A stretch of DNA of 64,000 nucleotides from Pontibacter sp. E15-1 (GCF_022601975.1 NZ_JAKVIR010000010.1:1-64000), one strand, 5' to 3'; numbered from the stretch's first letter, positions 17,912-26,528 are shown. A program made the numbers and translations. Notes: generated by a model from the sequence alone, not told the origin.

Positions 17912-19963
17912 TTGTGCGCTGCCGCCCTAGGTATAAAGCATTTTTTTAATTTGTATAAGAATATTTTGGACCATCGTTTAAGAAACAGACTCCTGGCCAC
18001 CTTTGGCGGTCTCATTGCCTTTTTCCTGCTGCTTGTTGTGCTGCTGTTTGCTTTCCGAAGCAAGGTGCTGCAGTACACGATTGCCAAGGTGGTGGAAAAA
18101 GTAGAGAACAAGTACCCCGTCGACTTTACCATCGGGGAGGCCGAGTTTGCCGACTGGAACTCGGTGGTGCTGACGGACATCGCGTTTGTGCCGCACGGCC
18201 TGGACACGCTTTTCACCACCGACAGCGTGTATGCCTCGGTGAGTTTCCGCTCCATTTTTGCCGGACGCCTGGTGTTTAAGCGGCTGGAGGTGGACAACAC
18301 CTACCTCACAGCAGTGAAGAATGGCGACGTGACAAACTTCTCCTTCCTCTTCGGCAAAACCGATTCCACGGCGCAGCCCACAGACACCACGGGCGCAGGG
18401 CGCAACTACGGCGCCCTGCTGAACCGCGTGATCGAAACCGCATTCGAGAACGTGCCGGACCAGGTGGATTTTAATAACCTGAACGCCTCCTATCTCTCCA
18501 CCAACCGCACCATTCAGGTAAAAATGCCCTACCTGCGCGTCAACGACGGCACGATCGAGACTGAGGTATCGGTGCAGACGGACTCGCTGACGAACAACAT
18601 GCGGGCATACGGTACCATCAACCCCAAAAAATTCCGCTTTGCCGGCCGCCTGTACGCCTACGACGACATGGGCATTCGGATACCCTACATCAAGAAGAAG
18701 CTGGATGCCGCCGTGACCTTCGACACCGTTCGCTTTAGCCTGAGCAGCAAGCAGTACCGTAACGAGCAGCTGACCATTAAGGGAAGCGCCAAAGTAAACA
18801 ACCTGACCCTGAACCACCCCAAGCTGGCCGGCGAGGACGACATAAACGTGCGGGAAAGCGCCGTGGACTATGTGGTGACGCTGGGGCCGAGCCTCTACGT
18901 GATCGATAGCCTGACGGAGGTGCGCGTGAACAAGGCCCGGGCAAATATATATGCCGCTTACCAGAACAGGGGATCGAAGATCATCGACCTGAAAGTAAAG
19001 ACAGAGGAAATGCCCGCCAACGATTTTTTCGGGTCGCTGCCTGCGGGACTGTTCGAAAACCTGGACGGTATAAAAGCGCAGGGAAAGCTGCAGTACGACA
19101 TGAAGTTCCACGTGAACATGGACAGCCTGAAGCGGGTGGTCTTTAACTCCGACTTGGACGCCTCCCCGGATTTCAAGATACTGGCCTGGGGCAACACCGA
19201 CATCGAGAAAATCAACCACTCTTTTGTGCACACCGTGTATGAGTATGGCAAGCCGGTCCGCACGTTTGTGGTGGGGCCGTCGAACCCCTTTTACAGCCCC
19301 ATCAACCAGATTTCGCCATACCTGCGCAATGCTATCCTGACCGCTGAGGACGCCGGGTTCTACAGCCACAACGGATTCCACGAGGAGGCCTTCCGGCAGG
19401 CGATTGCCCAGAACCTGGAGAAAGGCGAGTTTGCGCGCGGCGGCAGCACCATCTCGATGCAGCTGGTGAAAAACGTGTTCCTGTCCAGGAAGAAGACGGT
19501 GGCCCGGAAAGTGGAAGAGGCGATCATCGTATGGCTTATCGAAAACCAGAACCTCGTTTCCAAAAACCGCCTGTTTGAGGTATACCTCAACATTATTGAG
19601 TGGGGCCCGAATGTATACGGCGCGAAAGACGCTTCCCGGTTTTACTTCGGCAAGCAGCCCTCTGAGCTGAACCTGGCCGAGGCGATTTTCCTGACCAGCA
19701 TTATCCCAAGCCCGAAACGCTACCGCTCTTCCTTCGACAGCTATGGCAACCTGCGCAGCTACAAGGGCGGCTATTACCGGCTGATCGGGGGTATCATGCG
19801 CCGCCGGGGCCAGATATCGCAGGAGGAGTATGAGAACCTGTCGCCGAACGTGCGCCTCTACGGCCGCGCCCGCGACCTGATCGTGACAGCCCAGGACACC
19901 TCGGCAACAGAGCAGGACACCACGCAGTTTGAGCTGGAGACGATAGACCTGCTCGATTTTTAG
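17912..19963 (+). CDS. GT51 peptidoglycan glycosyltransferase with AsmA-like N-terminal region
   Basis: Up to 683 residues. One membrane helix (about 32-48) is followed by a long periplasmic region (about 60-430) resembling AsmA/DUF748-type beta repeats. A GT51 domain (about 435-640) has the catalytic ILTAEDAGFYSHNGF, RGGSTISMQLVKN and EVYLNIIEWGPNVYGA motifs. No transpeptidase domain follows, so it would polymerise lipid II glycan only. No ATG exists near the start: TTG at 17912, 17951 or 17966 are the candidates, so the first 18 residues are uncertain. Confidence 0.82.
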   Translation: MCAAALGIKHFFNLYKNILDHRLRNRLLATFGGLIAFFLLLVVLLFAFRSKVLQYTIAKVVEKVENKYPVDFTIGEAEFADWNSVVLTDIAFVPHGLDTLFTTDSVYASVSFRSIFAGRLVFKRLEVDNTYLTAVKNGDVTNFSFLFGKTDSTAQPTDTTGAGRNYGALLNRVIETAFENVPDQVDFNNLNASYLSTNRTIQVKMPYLRVNDGTIETEVSVQTDSLTNNMRAYGTINPKKFRFAGRLYAYDDMGIRIPYIKKKLDAAVTFDTVRFSLSSKQYRNEQLTIKGSAKVNNLTLNHPKLAGEDDINVRESAVDYVVTLGPSLYVIDSLTEVRVNKARANIYAAYQNRGSKIIDLKVKTEEMPANDFFGSLPAGLFENLDGIKAQGKLQYDMKFHVNMDSLKRVVFNSDLDASPDFKILAWGNTDIEKINHSFVHTVYEYGKPVRTFVVGPSNPFYSPINQISPYLRNAILTAEDAGFYSHNGFHEEAFRQAIAQNLEKGEFARGGSTISMQLVKNVFLSRKKTVARKVEEAIIVWLIENQNLVSKNRLFEVYLNIIEWGPNVYGAKDASRFYFGKQPSELNLAEAIFLTSIIPSPKRYRSSFDSYGNLRSYKGGYYRLIGGIMRRRGQISQEEYENLSPNVRLYGRARDLIVTAQDTSATEQDTTQFELETIDLLDF

Positions 19964-20055
19964 CGTTAACCAGATGTATACATGCCACGGCCCCGCATTA
20001 ACTGCGAGGCCGTTGTGCGTTAGCGCAAACCATACAGACATAACGAGCATCACCC

Positions 20056-21108
20056 ATGAAAAAAGAGCAACCGGCAGTGGATGGCGGTATAGGTTTGATC
20101 CCGAGAGCGGGTACCCTGGCCGCCCGGGCAGGGCTGGACTGGTTTCTGCTGGTCCTGGTGGGTATGATCGGGCTGGCGTGGCTGTTTCCGGAGGCAGGTA
20201 TAGATCGGGAGCCGGTTTCTTTGGGCGATGTGGCGAGCTACGGCGTGTCGGTCATCTTCTTTTTCTACGGCCTGCGCCTGAGCCCCGGGAAGCTGCGCGC
20301 CGGGCTGAGCAGCTGGCGCCTGCACCTGGTGGTGCAACTCACCACCTTCGTGCTGTTCCCGCTGCTCATTCTGCCCTTGCGCACCTTTTTTGCGGGAGGA
20401 GAGCAGGAGTTGCTTTGGCTGGGCGTGTTTTACCTGGCGGCCCTGCCCTCCACGGTATCGTCGTCGGTGGTGATGGTGTCGATTGCGGGCGGCAACATAC
20501 CGGCGGCTATCTTCAACGCGAGCATCTCCAGCCTGATCGGCATTTTCCTGACGCCGCTCTGGATGGGCCTTTTCCTGAGCAGCGGCTCCTCCGGCGACTT
20601 TGACCTGGCCAGCGTGATGGGCAAACTCGTGGTGCAGGTCCTGCTGCCCGTGGTACTGGGTGTGCTGCTGCACCGCTACTGGGGAGCCTTTGCCGAGCGC
20701 AACAAGAAACGCCTGCGCGTTTTCGACCAGCTGATCATTCTGCTCATCGTCTTCACCTCATTCGCAGAGTCGTTTGCCCGCGACATGTTCAGCGGCTACA
20801 GCCTGCTTGATCTGGCAATGCTGGGCGGCGCGATGGTTGGCTTGTTCTTTCTGGTGTATGGCCTCACGAGCGGCATCAGCCGGCTGTTGGGCTTTAACCG
20901 CGAAGACCGCATCACGGCTGTTTTCTGCGGCTCCAAGAAATCGCTGGTGCATGGCACCGTCATGTCGAAGGTGCTGTTCCCGGATGCCAACGTGGTCGGT
21001 ATCATCCTGTTGCCGATCATGCTCTACCATGCCCTGCAGCTGATCGCGGCCAGCGTGATAGCCCAGGCATCGGCGCGCAAAGCCGGCTTAGCAGTAGAGG
21101 GAGAGTAG
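20056..21108 (+). CDS. Bile acid:sodium symporter-like (SBF-like/BASS) transporter
   Basis: A 350-residue membrane protein with about nine to ten hydrophobic helices of the SBF-like family. FFFYGLRLSPGKLRAGL and FYLAALPSTVSSSVVMVSIAGGN (split here by position) match the conserved crossover segments, and CGSKKSLVHGT matches the late family motif. Such proteins transport organic anions with Na+; the substrate is unknown here. It is followed by a bidirectional terminator and faces the DUF3817 gene. Confidence 0.85.
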   Translation: MKKEQPAVDGGIGLIPRAGTLAARAGLDWFLLVLVGMIGLAWLFPEAGIDREPVSLGDVASYGVSVIFFFYGLRLSPGKLRAGLSSWRLHLVVQLTTFVLFPLLILPLRTFFAGGEQELLWLGVFYLAALPSTVSSSVVMVSIAGGNIPAAIFNASISSLIGIFLTPLWMGLFLSSGSSGDFDLASVMGKLVVQVLLPVVLGVLLHRYWGAFAERNKKRLRVFDQLIILLIVFTSFAESFARDMFSGYSLLDLAMLGGAMVGLFFLVYGLTSGISRLLGFNREDRITAVFCGSKKSLVHGTVMSKVLFPDANVVGIILLPIMLYHALQLIAASVIAQASARKAGLAVEGE

Positions 21109-21135
21109 GCCTTTTCTTTTTCCGGAGGGTATAAA

Positions 21136-21169
21136 AAAGCCTGCCGGCTATGTATAACGGGCAGGCTTT
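21136..21169. terminator. Bidirectional terminator
   Basis: AAAGCCTGCC and GGCAGGCTTT pair in a 10-bp stem with A-run before and T-run after. It lies between the convergent BASS and DUF3817 genes and can serve both. Confidence 0.8.
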
Positions 21170-21190
21170 CTGATGGAATGCGCGTGAAAC

Positions 21191-21514
21191 TCAGGCTACT
21201 TGCTTCTGCCTTTGGGCCGCTTTCTGCTCTTCGGCGTGCAGCAGTTTCTTATCCAGGATAAACGGCCCGAAGGGCAGCAGCGAGGCAACTACGCCGGCAG
21301 CCACCTTCAGGAAAGACCAGCGGTGCACCAGCGTTACCTGCAGCAGAGCCACCATGTATAGGATAAACAACACACCGTGCGCCCAGCCTACATACTTCAC
21401 TACCTCCGGAATACCGAGCATGTACTTGAGCGGCATGCCGATGCCCAGCAGCAGCAGGTAAGAGATTCCTTCGTAGATGCCCACGGTGCGGAGGCGGGAA
21501 ATGGGAGTTTTCAT
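21191..21514 (-). CDS. DUF3817 domain membrane protein
   Basis: A 107-residue protein starting at the ATG at 21514 (MKTPISRLRTVGIYEG). Three hydrophobic helices (about 15-33, 40-62 and 70-90) and the family pattern G-IYEGISYLLLL, MPLKYM, and VGWAHGVLFILYM are present. A further upstream in-frame extension lacks membrane character and is unlikely. Function unknown; the family resembles small integral membrane proteins near transporters. Confidence 0.82.
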   Translation of the reverse strand: MKTPISRLRTVGIYEGISYLLLLGIGMPLKYMLGIPEVVKYVGWAHGVLFILYMVALLQVTLVHRWSFLKVAAGVVASLLPFGPFILDKKLLHAEEQKAAQRQKQVA

Positions 21515-21617
21515 GAACTGTATTTTTAATGGATGCAGCCTTGCAACAGCGCAAAGGTAGAAAACGTGCCCTTGCCGGCCCAGCAATGCCTAATGTTTTT
21601 GCCTGTAGTGGCGTTAA

Positions 21618-21660
21618 AAGACAAAGCGTTACAACCGATGAGGCTATAACGCTTTGTCTT
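21618..21660 (-). terminator. Terminator of the pheA / aminotransferase / aroA-aroQ operon
   Basis: AAGACAAAGCGTTA and TAACGCTTTGTCTT form a 14-bp stem about 70 bases beyond the last stop of the minus-strand aromatic operon. The minus-strand product ends in CTTTTAA. Confidence 0.75.
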
Positions 21661-21728
21661 GACAGTGGGGATCAGGTATAGAGGCTAATCAAACGCCGCG
21701 GCTTGGAGGCCCACGAAATCCCTAGGTA

Positions 21729-22856
21729 CTATTTCTCAACGGAATTTTCTGATTTTTTTAAAGCGGGTGCCTCACTTAGCACACCGTTCTGTACCCCGAT
21801 GGAGTGCTGGTGGATGGCATCGAAGATGGCGCGGACAAAACCCTCATCCACACCGATCTCGCTGGCGAGCCTGGTTCTGTCTTCCATAATCTCCTTCCAG
21901 CGGTTTGCCTGAAAAATGTCCAGTGCGTTTGCCCGCTTGTACTCACCGATACGCTTCGACACGTCGGAGCGCAGGAACAGCACGTTGATCAGGTCGTGGT
22001 CCAGGCGGTCGATGAGGTTGCGGAGGTCCTGCAGCTGCTCCGGGCTTGCCAGGTGCTCGTGGTCCAAGTCCAGGTTGTTCAGCAGTAGGGTCAGGGCATC
22101 AGGGGTTACCTGCTGCGAGGCGTCGCTCAGGGCCACGTCCGGGTTAATGTGCGATTCGATCATCAGACCATCCACGCCCAGGTGCAGGGCCTGCTGGCTT
22201 ACTGTTTCCAGCAAGTCGCGGCGGCCGGCGATATGGCTCGGGTCGCAGAAAAGCGGAATGCCCGGTGCCAGCGCACGGATCTGCTGGATGGTCTCCCATT
22301 TCGGGTGGTTGCGGTATGGCTTGTTATTCGGGGTAGAGAAGCCTCTGTGGATCAGGCCCAGGTCCGTGATGCCCGCCTGGTTCAGACGCTCCAGCGCACC
22401 CAGCCATAGCTGAATATCCGGGTTCACCGGGTTTTTCACCAGCACAGGGATGTCCACGCCTCTAAGGGCATCGGCCACTTCCTGCACCGAGAACGGGTTT
22501 ACCGTGGTGCGCGCGCCTACCCACAGGATATCCACGCCATGCTTCAGCGCCTCTTCCACGTGCTGCGTGTTCGCCACTTCCACGGCAGTAGGCAAGCCAG
22601 TTTCCTGCTTCACTGTCTGCAACCACTCCAAACCAACCCTGCCCACTCCCTCGAACAGGCCCGGACGGGTGCGCGGCTTCCAGATACCGGCTCTGAAAAT
22701 ATGTACCCGGTGGTCTTGTATCAGGCCGCGGGCGGTCTGGAGCATTTGCTCCTCGCTCTCGGCGCTGCAGGGGCCACTGATGAGGGTTGGGATAGAACCA
22801 CCCCGTAATATTTTGGAGTCGGTGGTTATGTTGAGGGTTGAATTACTTGAGCTCAT
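21729..22856 (-). CDS. Bifunctional DAHP synthase / type II chorismate mutase
   Basis: A 375-residue AroA-AroQ fusion. The DAHP synthase domain (about 20-262) condenses PEP and erythrose-4-phosphate. Its residues are intact: Cys30 in GPCSAESE, KPRTRP (60-65), GARTTVNPF, Lys141 in VLVKNPV, DPSHIAGRR with His208, Glu234 and Asp245 in ALSDASQQ. The chorismate mutase domain (about 270-355) has Arg279, Arg296 and Lys307 in the expected places. It is the last gene of the minus-strand aromatic operon and overlaps the aminotransferase gene by 14 bases. Feedback through the mutase domain is typical of such fusions. Confidence 0.93.
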   Translation of the reverse strand: MSSSNSTLNITTDSKILRGGSIPTLISGPCSAESEEQMLQTARGLIQDHRVHIFRAGIWKPRTRPGLFEGVGRVGLEWLQTVKQETGLPTAVEVANTQHVEEALKHGVDILWVGARTTVNPFSVQEVADALRGVDIPVLVKNPVNPDIQLWLGALERLNQAGITDLGLIHRGFSTPNNKPYRNHPKWETIQQIRALAPGIPLFCDPSHIAGRRDLLETVSQQALHLGVDGLMIESHINPDVALSDASQQVTPDALTLLLNNLDLDHEHLASPEQLQDLRNLIDRLDHDLINVLFLRSDVSKRIGEYKRANALDIFQANRWKEIMEDRTRLASEIGVDEGFVRAIFDAIHQHSIGVQNGVLSEAPALKKSENSVEK

Positions 22857-24033
22857 GATGAATGGTTTGTAAGTTATGGTGTTTGATTCTTTTGATGGCT
22901 TCTTCTAGTTGGTCTGCTGCTACACAAAGCGATACGCGGAGGTATCGTTCCCCCTGGGTACCAAAAATTTTGCCGGGAGTGATAAAAACGCCCGCTTCAT
23001 ACAGTATTTCGTCGAGGTATGCTTCCACATCGGTGATGGTGTCGGGCACGCGTGCCCACACAAACATACCCACGGTGTCGGGCTGGTAAACGCACTTCAG
23101 CTCGTCCAGCAGTTGGTGGGCCAGCACTTTGCGCCCGCCATACACCTCGTTGCGGGCGGCGTGCCACGCGCTGTCGTTTTGGAGGGCCTCCACGGCTGCC
23201 TCCTGCACCGGCAGGAACATGCCTGAGTCCATGTTGCTTTTCACGGCAAGGATGGTGGCCAGGTACTCGGGTGCGCCCAGCACCATGCCCACACGCCAGC
23301 CCGCCATGTTGTGCGACTTGCTGAGCGAGTTCAGCTCCAGGCAGCATTCTTTTGCGCCCGGAATGCCCAGCAGACTCAGTGGGGCCTGATTGGGCAGCAC
23401 GAGGCTGTAGGGGTTGTCGTTGATGAGCAGGATCTGGTGTTTCTGTGCAAAGGTCACCAGTCGCTCCAGCATATGGGCAGTCGCCTCGGTGCCGGTAGGC
23501 ATGTGCGGGTAGTTGATCCAGAGCAGCTTTACGCCGCCTTCCTGCACCAATCGCTCCAACTCCTCTTCCTGCGGCAGCCAGCCGTTTTCCTCGCTCAGGG
23601 TATAGCTCACGGGTTCGGCACCCGCCAGGCGCGTGGCCGAGGCGTAGGCCGGATAGCCAGGGTTGGGCACCAGCGCCTTGTCGCCGGGGTTCAGGAACGC
23701 CATCGAGATATGCACGATGCCCTCCTTGGAACCCATCAGCGGCAGCACCTCGGCTTCGGTGAGGGGGACGGTATAGGTATGGCCATACCAGTGGGCCATG
23801 GCCTGGCGCAACGCCGGAATGCCGGTATACGATTGGTAGCCATGACTCTGGCTGCCAGCGGCTGAGGTATGCAGCGCCTCGACCGTGGCGGCGGAGGGCA
23901 GCTGGTCGGGGTTGCCGATGCCCAGGTTGATGATCTTCTTGCCCTGCGCGGCCAACGCCCGTACCTCGGCCAGCTTTCTGGCGAAGTAGTATTCCTGGAC
24001 GTGTTGCAGCCGCGCTGCTTTCGGTATAATCAT
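22843..24033 (-). CDS. PLP-dependent aminotransferase (class I/II), probably aromatic
   Basis: A 396-residue fold-type I aminotransferase. Recognisable are INLGIGNPDQLP, the pyridoxal-Lys segment LNSLSKSHNMAGWRVGMVLG, INYPHMPTG (the usual NPxNPTG is altered to NYPHMPTG) and GERYLRVSLC. Lying between prephenate dehydratase and DAHP synthase/chorismate mutase, it most likely transaminates phenylpyruvate, prephenate or hydroxyphenylpyruvate. The sequence also resembles LL-diaminopimelate aminotransferases, so specificity is inferred from the operon. Confidence 0.85.
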   Translation of the reverse strand: MIIPKAARLQHVQEYYFARKLAEVRALAAQGKKIINLGIGNPDQLPSAATVEALHTSAAGSQSHGYQSYTGIPALRQAMAHWYGHTYTVPLTEAEVLPLMGSKEGIVHISMAFLNPGDKALVPNPGYPAYASATRLAGAEPVSYTLSEENGWLPQEEELERLVQEGGVKLLWINYPHMPTGTEATAHMLERLVTFAQKHQILLINDNPYSLVLPNQAPLSLLGIPGAKECCLELNSLSKSHNMAGWRVGMVLGAPEYLATILAVKSNMDSGMFLPVQEAAVEALQNDSAWHAARNEVYGGRKVLAHQLLDELKCVYQPDTVGMFVWARVPDTITDVEAYLDEILYEAGVFITPGKIFGTQGERYLRVSLCVAADQLEEAIKRIKHHNLQTIHHELK

Positions 24034-24037
24034 GATC

Positions 24038-24919
24038 TTAGTGCTGTAAGGCGTTTACCTTTTTCTTCGGGTTCGGCTGCGCAGGGTACTTTGTCTTTTG
24101 GTAGAGCCCCAGCAGGCGCTGGTACTGCACCAGCGGGGCCAGCTTCGCGATCGTTTCCTGCAGGCTCTCGCTGCACTCACCCTCCATCTCGATCACCATG
24201 TAATGGGCATGGCTCCGGGCCGTGGCCGGAAGCGTCTGGATCAGGGCGGTATGCATGTTGTCGCGGCTCAGCTGCGTGAAGATGTCTGCCAGCGACCCGT
24301 CGTGGGATACCTGCAGCAGGAGGGTGGCCTTGTTCGCCCCCTCGATGTTCTCCTGCGGCCGCTCCTGGTCCACGACCAGGAAGCGGGTGAAGTTGTCGCG
24401 CCGGTCTTCGATGTTCTCGGCCAGCATCTCCAGGCCATACAGGGCGGCAGCCTGCTTGCTGGCGATGGCTGCCACGCCCTCCAGGTGCTGCTCCCGGATC
24501 GCCTTGGCGCTGTCGGCTGTGTCGTGGCTCTCCTGCAGTTGCAGGTGTGGCTGCTGCCGCAGGAAGTCCATACACTGGTTGAGGGCCATCGGGTGCGTCA
24601 CCACCTTGGTCAGGTCCTCGAGGTGCTGGCCTGGCAGGGCCATCAGGTTCTGCTCGATCGGCAGCCACAGCTCGCCCGTCACAAACAGGTCGTGCTGGTG
24701 CAGTAGGTTGTAGTTGGGCAGGATGCTGCCCGCGATTGTGTTCTCCACCGCCATCACCGCCAGGTCTGCTTTGCCCTGCTGCAGCACCTCGCACAGTTGC
24801 CGGAACGATTGGCACGCCACGCTTTCAACTTCATACTGCGGATAATACTGCTGGGCGGCCACTTCGTGGAACGAGGCAGGCCCTCCCTGAATCGCTACTT
24901 TAATTTTCTTCTGTACCAT
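24038..24919 (-). CDS. pheA: Prephenate dehydratase
   Basis: A 293-residue enzyme converting prephenate to phenylpyruvate. The catalytic PDT domain (about 7-185) has VAIQGGPASFHEVAA, AVENTIAGSI, ESHDTADSAK and the DNFTRF catalytic motif. A C-terminal ACT domain (about 197-275) gives Phe feedback; the ESRP-like allosteric segment is not clear. It is the first gene of the operon and starts six bases after an intrinsic terminator that forms part of a leader attenuator. Confidence 0.93.
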   Translation of the reverse strand: MVQKKIKVAIQGGPASFHEVAAQQYYPQYEVESVACQSFRQLCEVLQQGKADLAVMAVENTIAGSILPNYNLLHQHDLFVTGELWLPIEQNLMALPGQHLEDLTKVVTHPMALNQCMDFLRQQPHLQLQESHDTADSAKAIREQHLEGVAAIASKQAAALYGLEMLAENIEDRRDNFTRFLVVDQERPQENIEGANKATLLLQVSHDGSLADIFTQLSRDNMHTALIQTLPATARSHAHYMVIEMEGECSESLQETIAKLAPLVQYQRLLGLYQKTKYPAQPNPKKKVNALQH

Positions 24920-24924
24920 ATAAA

Positions 24925-24952
24925 GAAAAAACCCCGCTTTAGGCGGGGCTTT
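24925..24952 (-). terminator. Attenuator terminator in the pheA leader
   Basis: On the minus strand AAGCCCCGC, a five-base loop and GCGGGGTTT (one G-U pair) are followed by TTTTTT. It lies between the leader peptide stop (24976) and the pheA start (24919). Its 5' arm AGCCCCG is complementary to an upstream block CGGGGCT inside the leader peptide gene, giving the alternative pairing expected of an attenuator. Confidence 0.82.
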
Positions 24953-24975
24953 CTGAGTTTTATACCTTAATGCGC

Positions 24976-25053
24976 TTACACAATAGCATAACTCTGGAGC
25001 CCCGGCGGAGTACCAAAAAAGTAGTAGCTAAAATAAAGTGTGCTGTGCTGCAT
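24976..25053 (-). CDS. Phe/Tyr-rich leader peptide of the pheA operon
   Basis: A 25-codon frame running from ATG (25053) to TAA (24976). It begins MQHST and then carries the aromatic run LYFSYYFF (codons 6-13), with one more Tyr near the end (SYAIV). Seven of 25 residues are Phe or Tyr, the products of this pathway. A promoter lies upstream and a terminator hairpin downstream. Stalling at the aromatic codons would be expected to favour antitermination when Phe or Tyr is scarce, in the same way as the enterobacterial pheL leader. The peptide itself has no expected function. Too short for usual gene callers. Confidence 0.78.
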   Translation of the reverse strand: MQHSTLYFSYYFFGTPPGLQSYAIV

Positions 25054-25078
25054 TCTTATCTTGTTTGAATATCTGGCA

Positions 25079-25110
25079 TAAACGTACTGAAGTAATTCCA
25101 TAAAGTCAAA
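25079..25110 (-). promoter_or_regulatory. Bacteroidota-type promoter of the pheA operon
   Basis: The -33 element TTTG (25107-25110) and the -7 element TACGTTTA (25079-25086, 7 of 8 to TAnnTTTG) are separated by 20 bases, the usual spacing in this phylum. Transcription would start near 25072, about 20 bases before the leader ATG. Confidence 0.65.
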
Positions 25111-25378
25111 ATATTTGTTGATTTTATTAACAAATATTTAAAAAACGGTGAAATTAAGCTGTTTCGAGTTTCACACGAACATGCTTTTCCCAACTTTTAT
25201 ACCCAAAACACGCCACAGCGCCTTCGCCCCGACATGGGAGGCAATACTCTCCGGCAGGGCAATGGAGACGCGTAATCTGCCCATCATATATCCGGCCAGA
25301 GAGCGGCATGGTTACAAAGATGAGGCTGGTGTTGGTTATATTGAAGAAGCGGCCATAGAGATGCCGAAGCTGTAAAAG
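25111..25378. other. Intergenic between the two aromatic operons
   Basis: AT-rich flank at 25111-25140 belongs to the pheA promoter region. The rest contains two weak overlapping open frames on opposite strands (about 75-79 codons) with no recognisable family, no signal peptide and unusual composition. I do not call a gene here. Confidence 0.5.
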
Positions 25379-25415
25379 CAAGGGCCTTTCCATATATGAA
25401 TATTTGGAAAGGCCC
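25379..25415 (-). terminator. Terminator after the second DAHPS/CM-like gene
   Basis: AAGGGCCTTTCC and GGAAAGGCCCTT form a 12-bp stem ten bases past the stop of the minus-strand gene. It is AT-rich on both sides and could work in both directions. Confidence 0.75.
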
Positions 25416-25424
25416 TTTTACTTT

Positions 25425-26528
25425 TTACGCCACTGCCGAGGCGCCTAAACCGTTGTTGCGGTTGTTCTGCTGCTGCAACTCCTTCAGCACAGACTCTACC
25501 AGCGTTTTGTCGGCTCCGTTTGAGGTAGTGTGCTGCAGCCAGTCGTTCAGCTGCTTCTGCCAGCGCTGGGCCTGCAGGTTTGGCTGCAAATCGCCCATCT
25601 GCCGCTGGCTCATCTTGTTAGACATCTCGGTGCGACGCAACAGCAGTTCCAGCAACTCATCGTCAAGGCTCTCAATTTGCTGGCTCAGCTCGTCGAGGTG
25701 CTCTACCAGTTCGGTAGTGCCCGCCAACCTTACCTTCGACACCACGGCGTTCACCAACAGGTTCAGTTCCTGCGGCAGCAACTGCTGCTGCGGGCTGCTC
25801 AGGGCGGCCGCCGGGTTCATGTGCGACTCAAACAGCAAGCCGTCAATGCCGAGGTCTACGGCCTTCTGACTCACCGGGTACAGCAAGCTGCGGCGGCCCG
25901 CTATATGCGCCGCATCGCACAGGATCGGCAACTCGGGGTACATTTCCTTGAGCTGCAGCATGTGCTCCCAGCGCGGGTGGTTGCGGTACGGGTACTGCTC
26001 GTCTGTAGCGAAGCCCCTGTTGATTACGCCCACATCCGTGATGTCTGCCTGCTGCAAACGCTCCAGCGCGCCTATCCACAGGTTCAGGTTAGGGTATACC
26101 GGGTTGTTCACGAGCACGGGCGTGTTGGTGCCTCGCAGCACGGCGGCTATCTCTTCCATCGCAAACGGGTTTACGGTGGCCCTGCCGCTGATGGTCAGGA
26201 TGTCCACGTTGTGCTTCAGGGCCATTTCCGCGTGCTGCGCGTTGGCTATCTCGCAGGCCGTCTGTAACCCTGTTTCCCGCTTCACCATTTCCAGCCATTG
26301 CAGTCCCTCCGTGCCGACCCCCTTAAAGGAGTCAGGGCGTGTGCGCGACTTCCAGATGCCTGCCCTGAAGACTGAAATACCTTGTATGGCCTTCAGTTGT
26401 TGGGCGGTCTTCAGCATCTGTTCTTCGCTTTCTGCACTGCACGGGCCAGCAATCAGCACAAGCGTGCCGTCCGGGTTGCGGAAGCTGCTCTTAGATGCTA
26501 CATTGATGGTGGTTCTACTTGCTTTCAT
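25425..26528 (-). CDS. DAHP synthase/chorismate mutase paralogue, predicted catalytically dead
   Basis: A 367-residue protein colinear with the 21729-22856 enzyme over its whole length. Key residues differ. In the synthase domain Lys141 of VLVKNP is Asn, the metal ligand Asp245 is Ser (ALSSPQQQ), KPRT is KSRT (61) and DPSH is DAAH, although Cys30, His208 and Glu234 remain. In the mutase domain the substrate Arg equivalent (279 in the paralogue) is Ser282 and the Lys equivalent (307) is Gln310. It is probably no longer an active bifunctional enzyme and may be a regulatory partner. It has its own promoter and leader hairpin. Confidence 0.85.
   Translation of the reverse strand: MKASRTTINVASKSSFRNPDGTLVLIAGPCSAESEEQMLKTAQQLKAIQGISVFRAGIWKSRTRPDSFKGVGTEGLQWLEMVKRETGLQTACEIANAQHAEMALKHNVDILTISGRATVNPFAMEEIAAVLRGTNTPVLVNNPVYPNLNLWIGALERLQQADITDVGVINRGFATDEQYPYRNHPRWEHMLQLKEMYPELPILCDAAHIAGRRSLLYPVSQKAVDLGIDGLLFESHMNPAAALSSPQQQLLPQELNLLVNAVVSKVRLAGTTELVEHLDELSQQIESLDDELLELLLRRTEMSNKMSQRQMGDLQPNLQAQRWQKQLNDWLQHTTSNGADKTLVESVLKELQQQNNRNNGLGASAVA

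Noticed and set aside
17978..20053. 691-codon minus-strand frame
   Set aside because: Antisense to the GT51 gene, with GC-rich shadow composition; the plus strand carries clear catalytic motifs.
25148..25393. Overlapping 75-79 codon frames on both strands
   Set aside because: No family, no signal, and each is opposite the other; left as intergenic.
24038..26528. Riboswitch or T-box as the explanation for the leader hairpins
   Set aside because: No T-box sequence or known riboswitch core; the aromatic leader peptide explains the pheA leader better.
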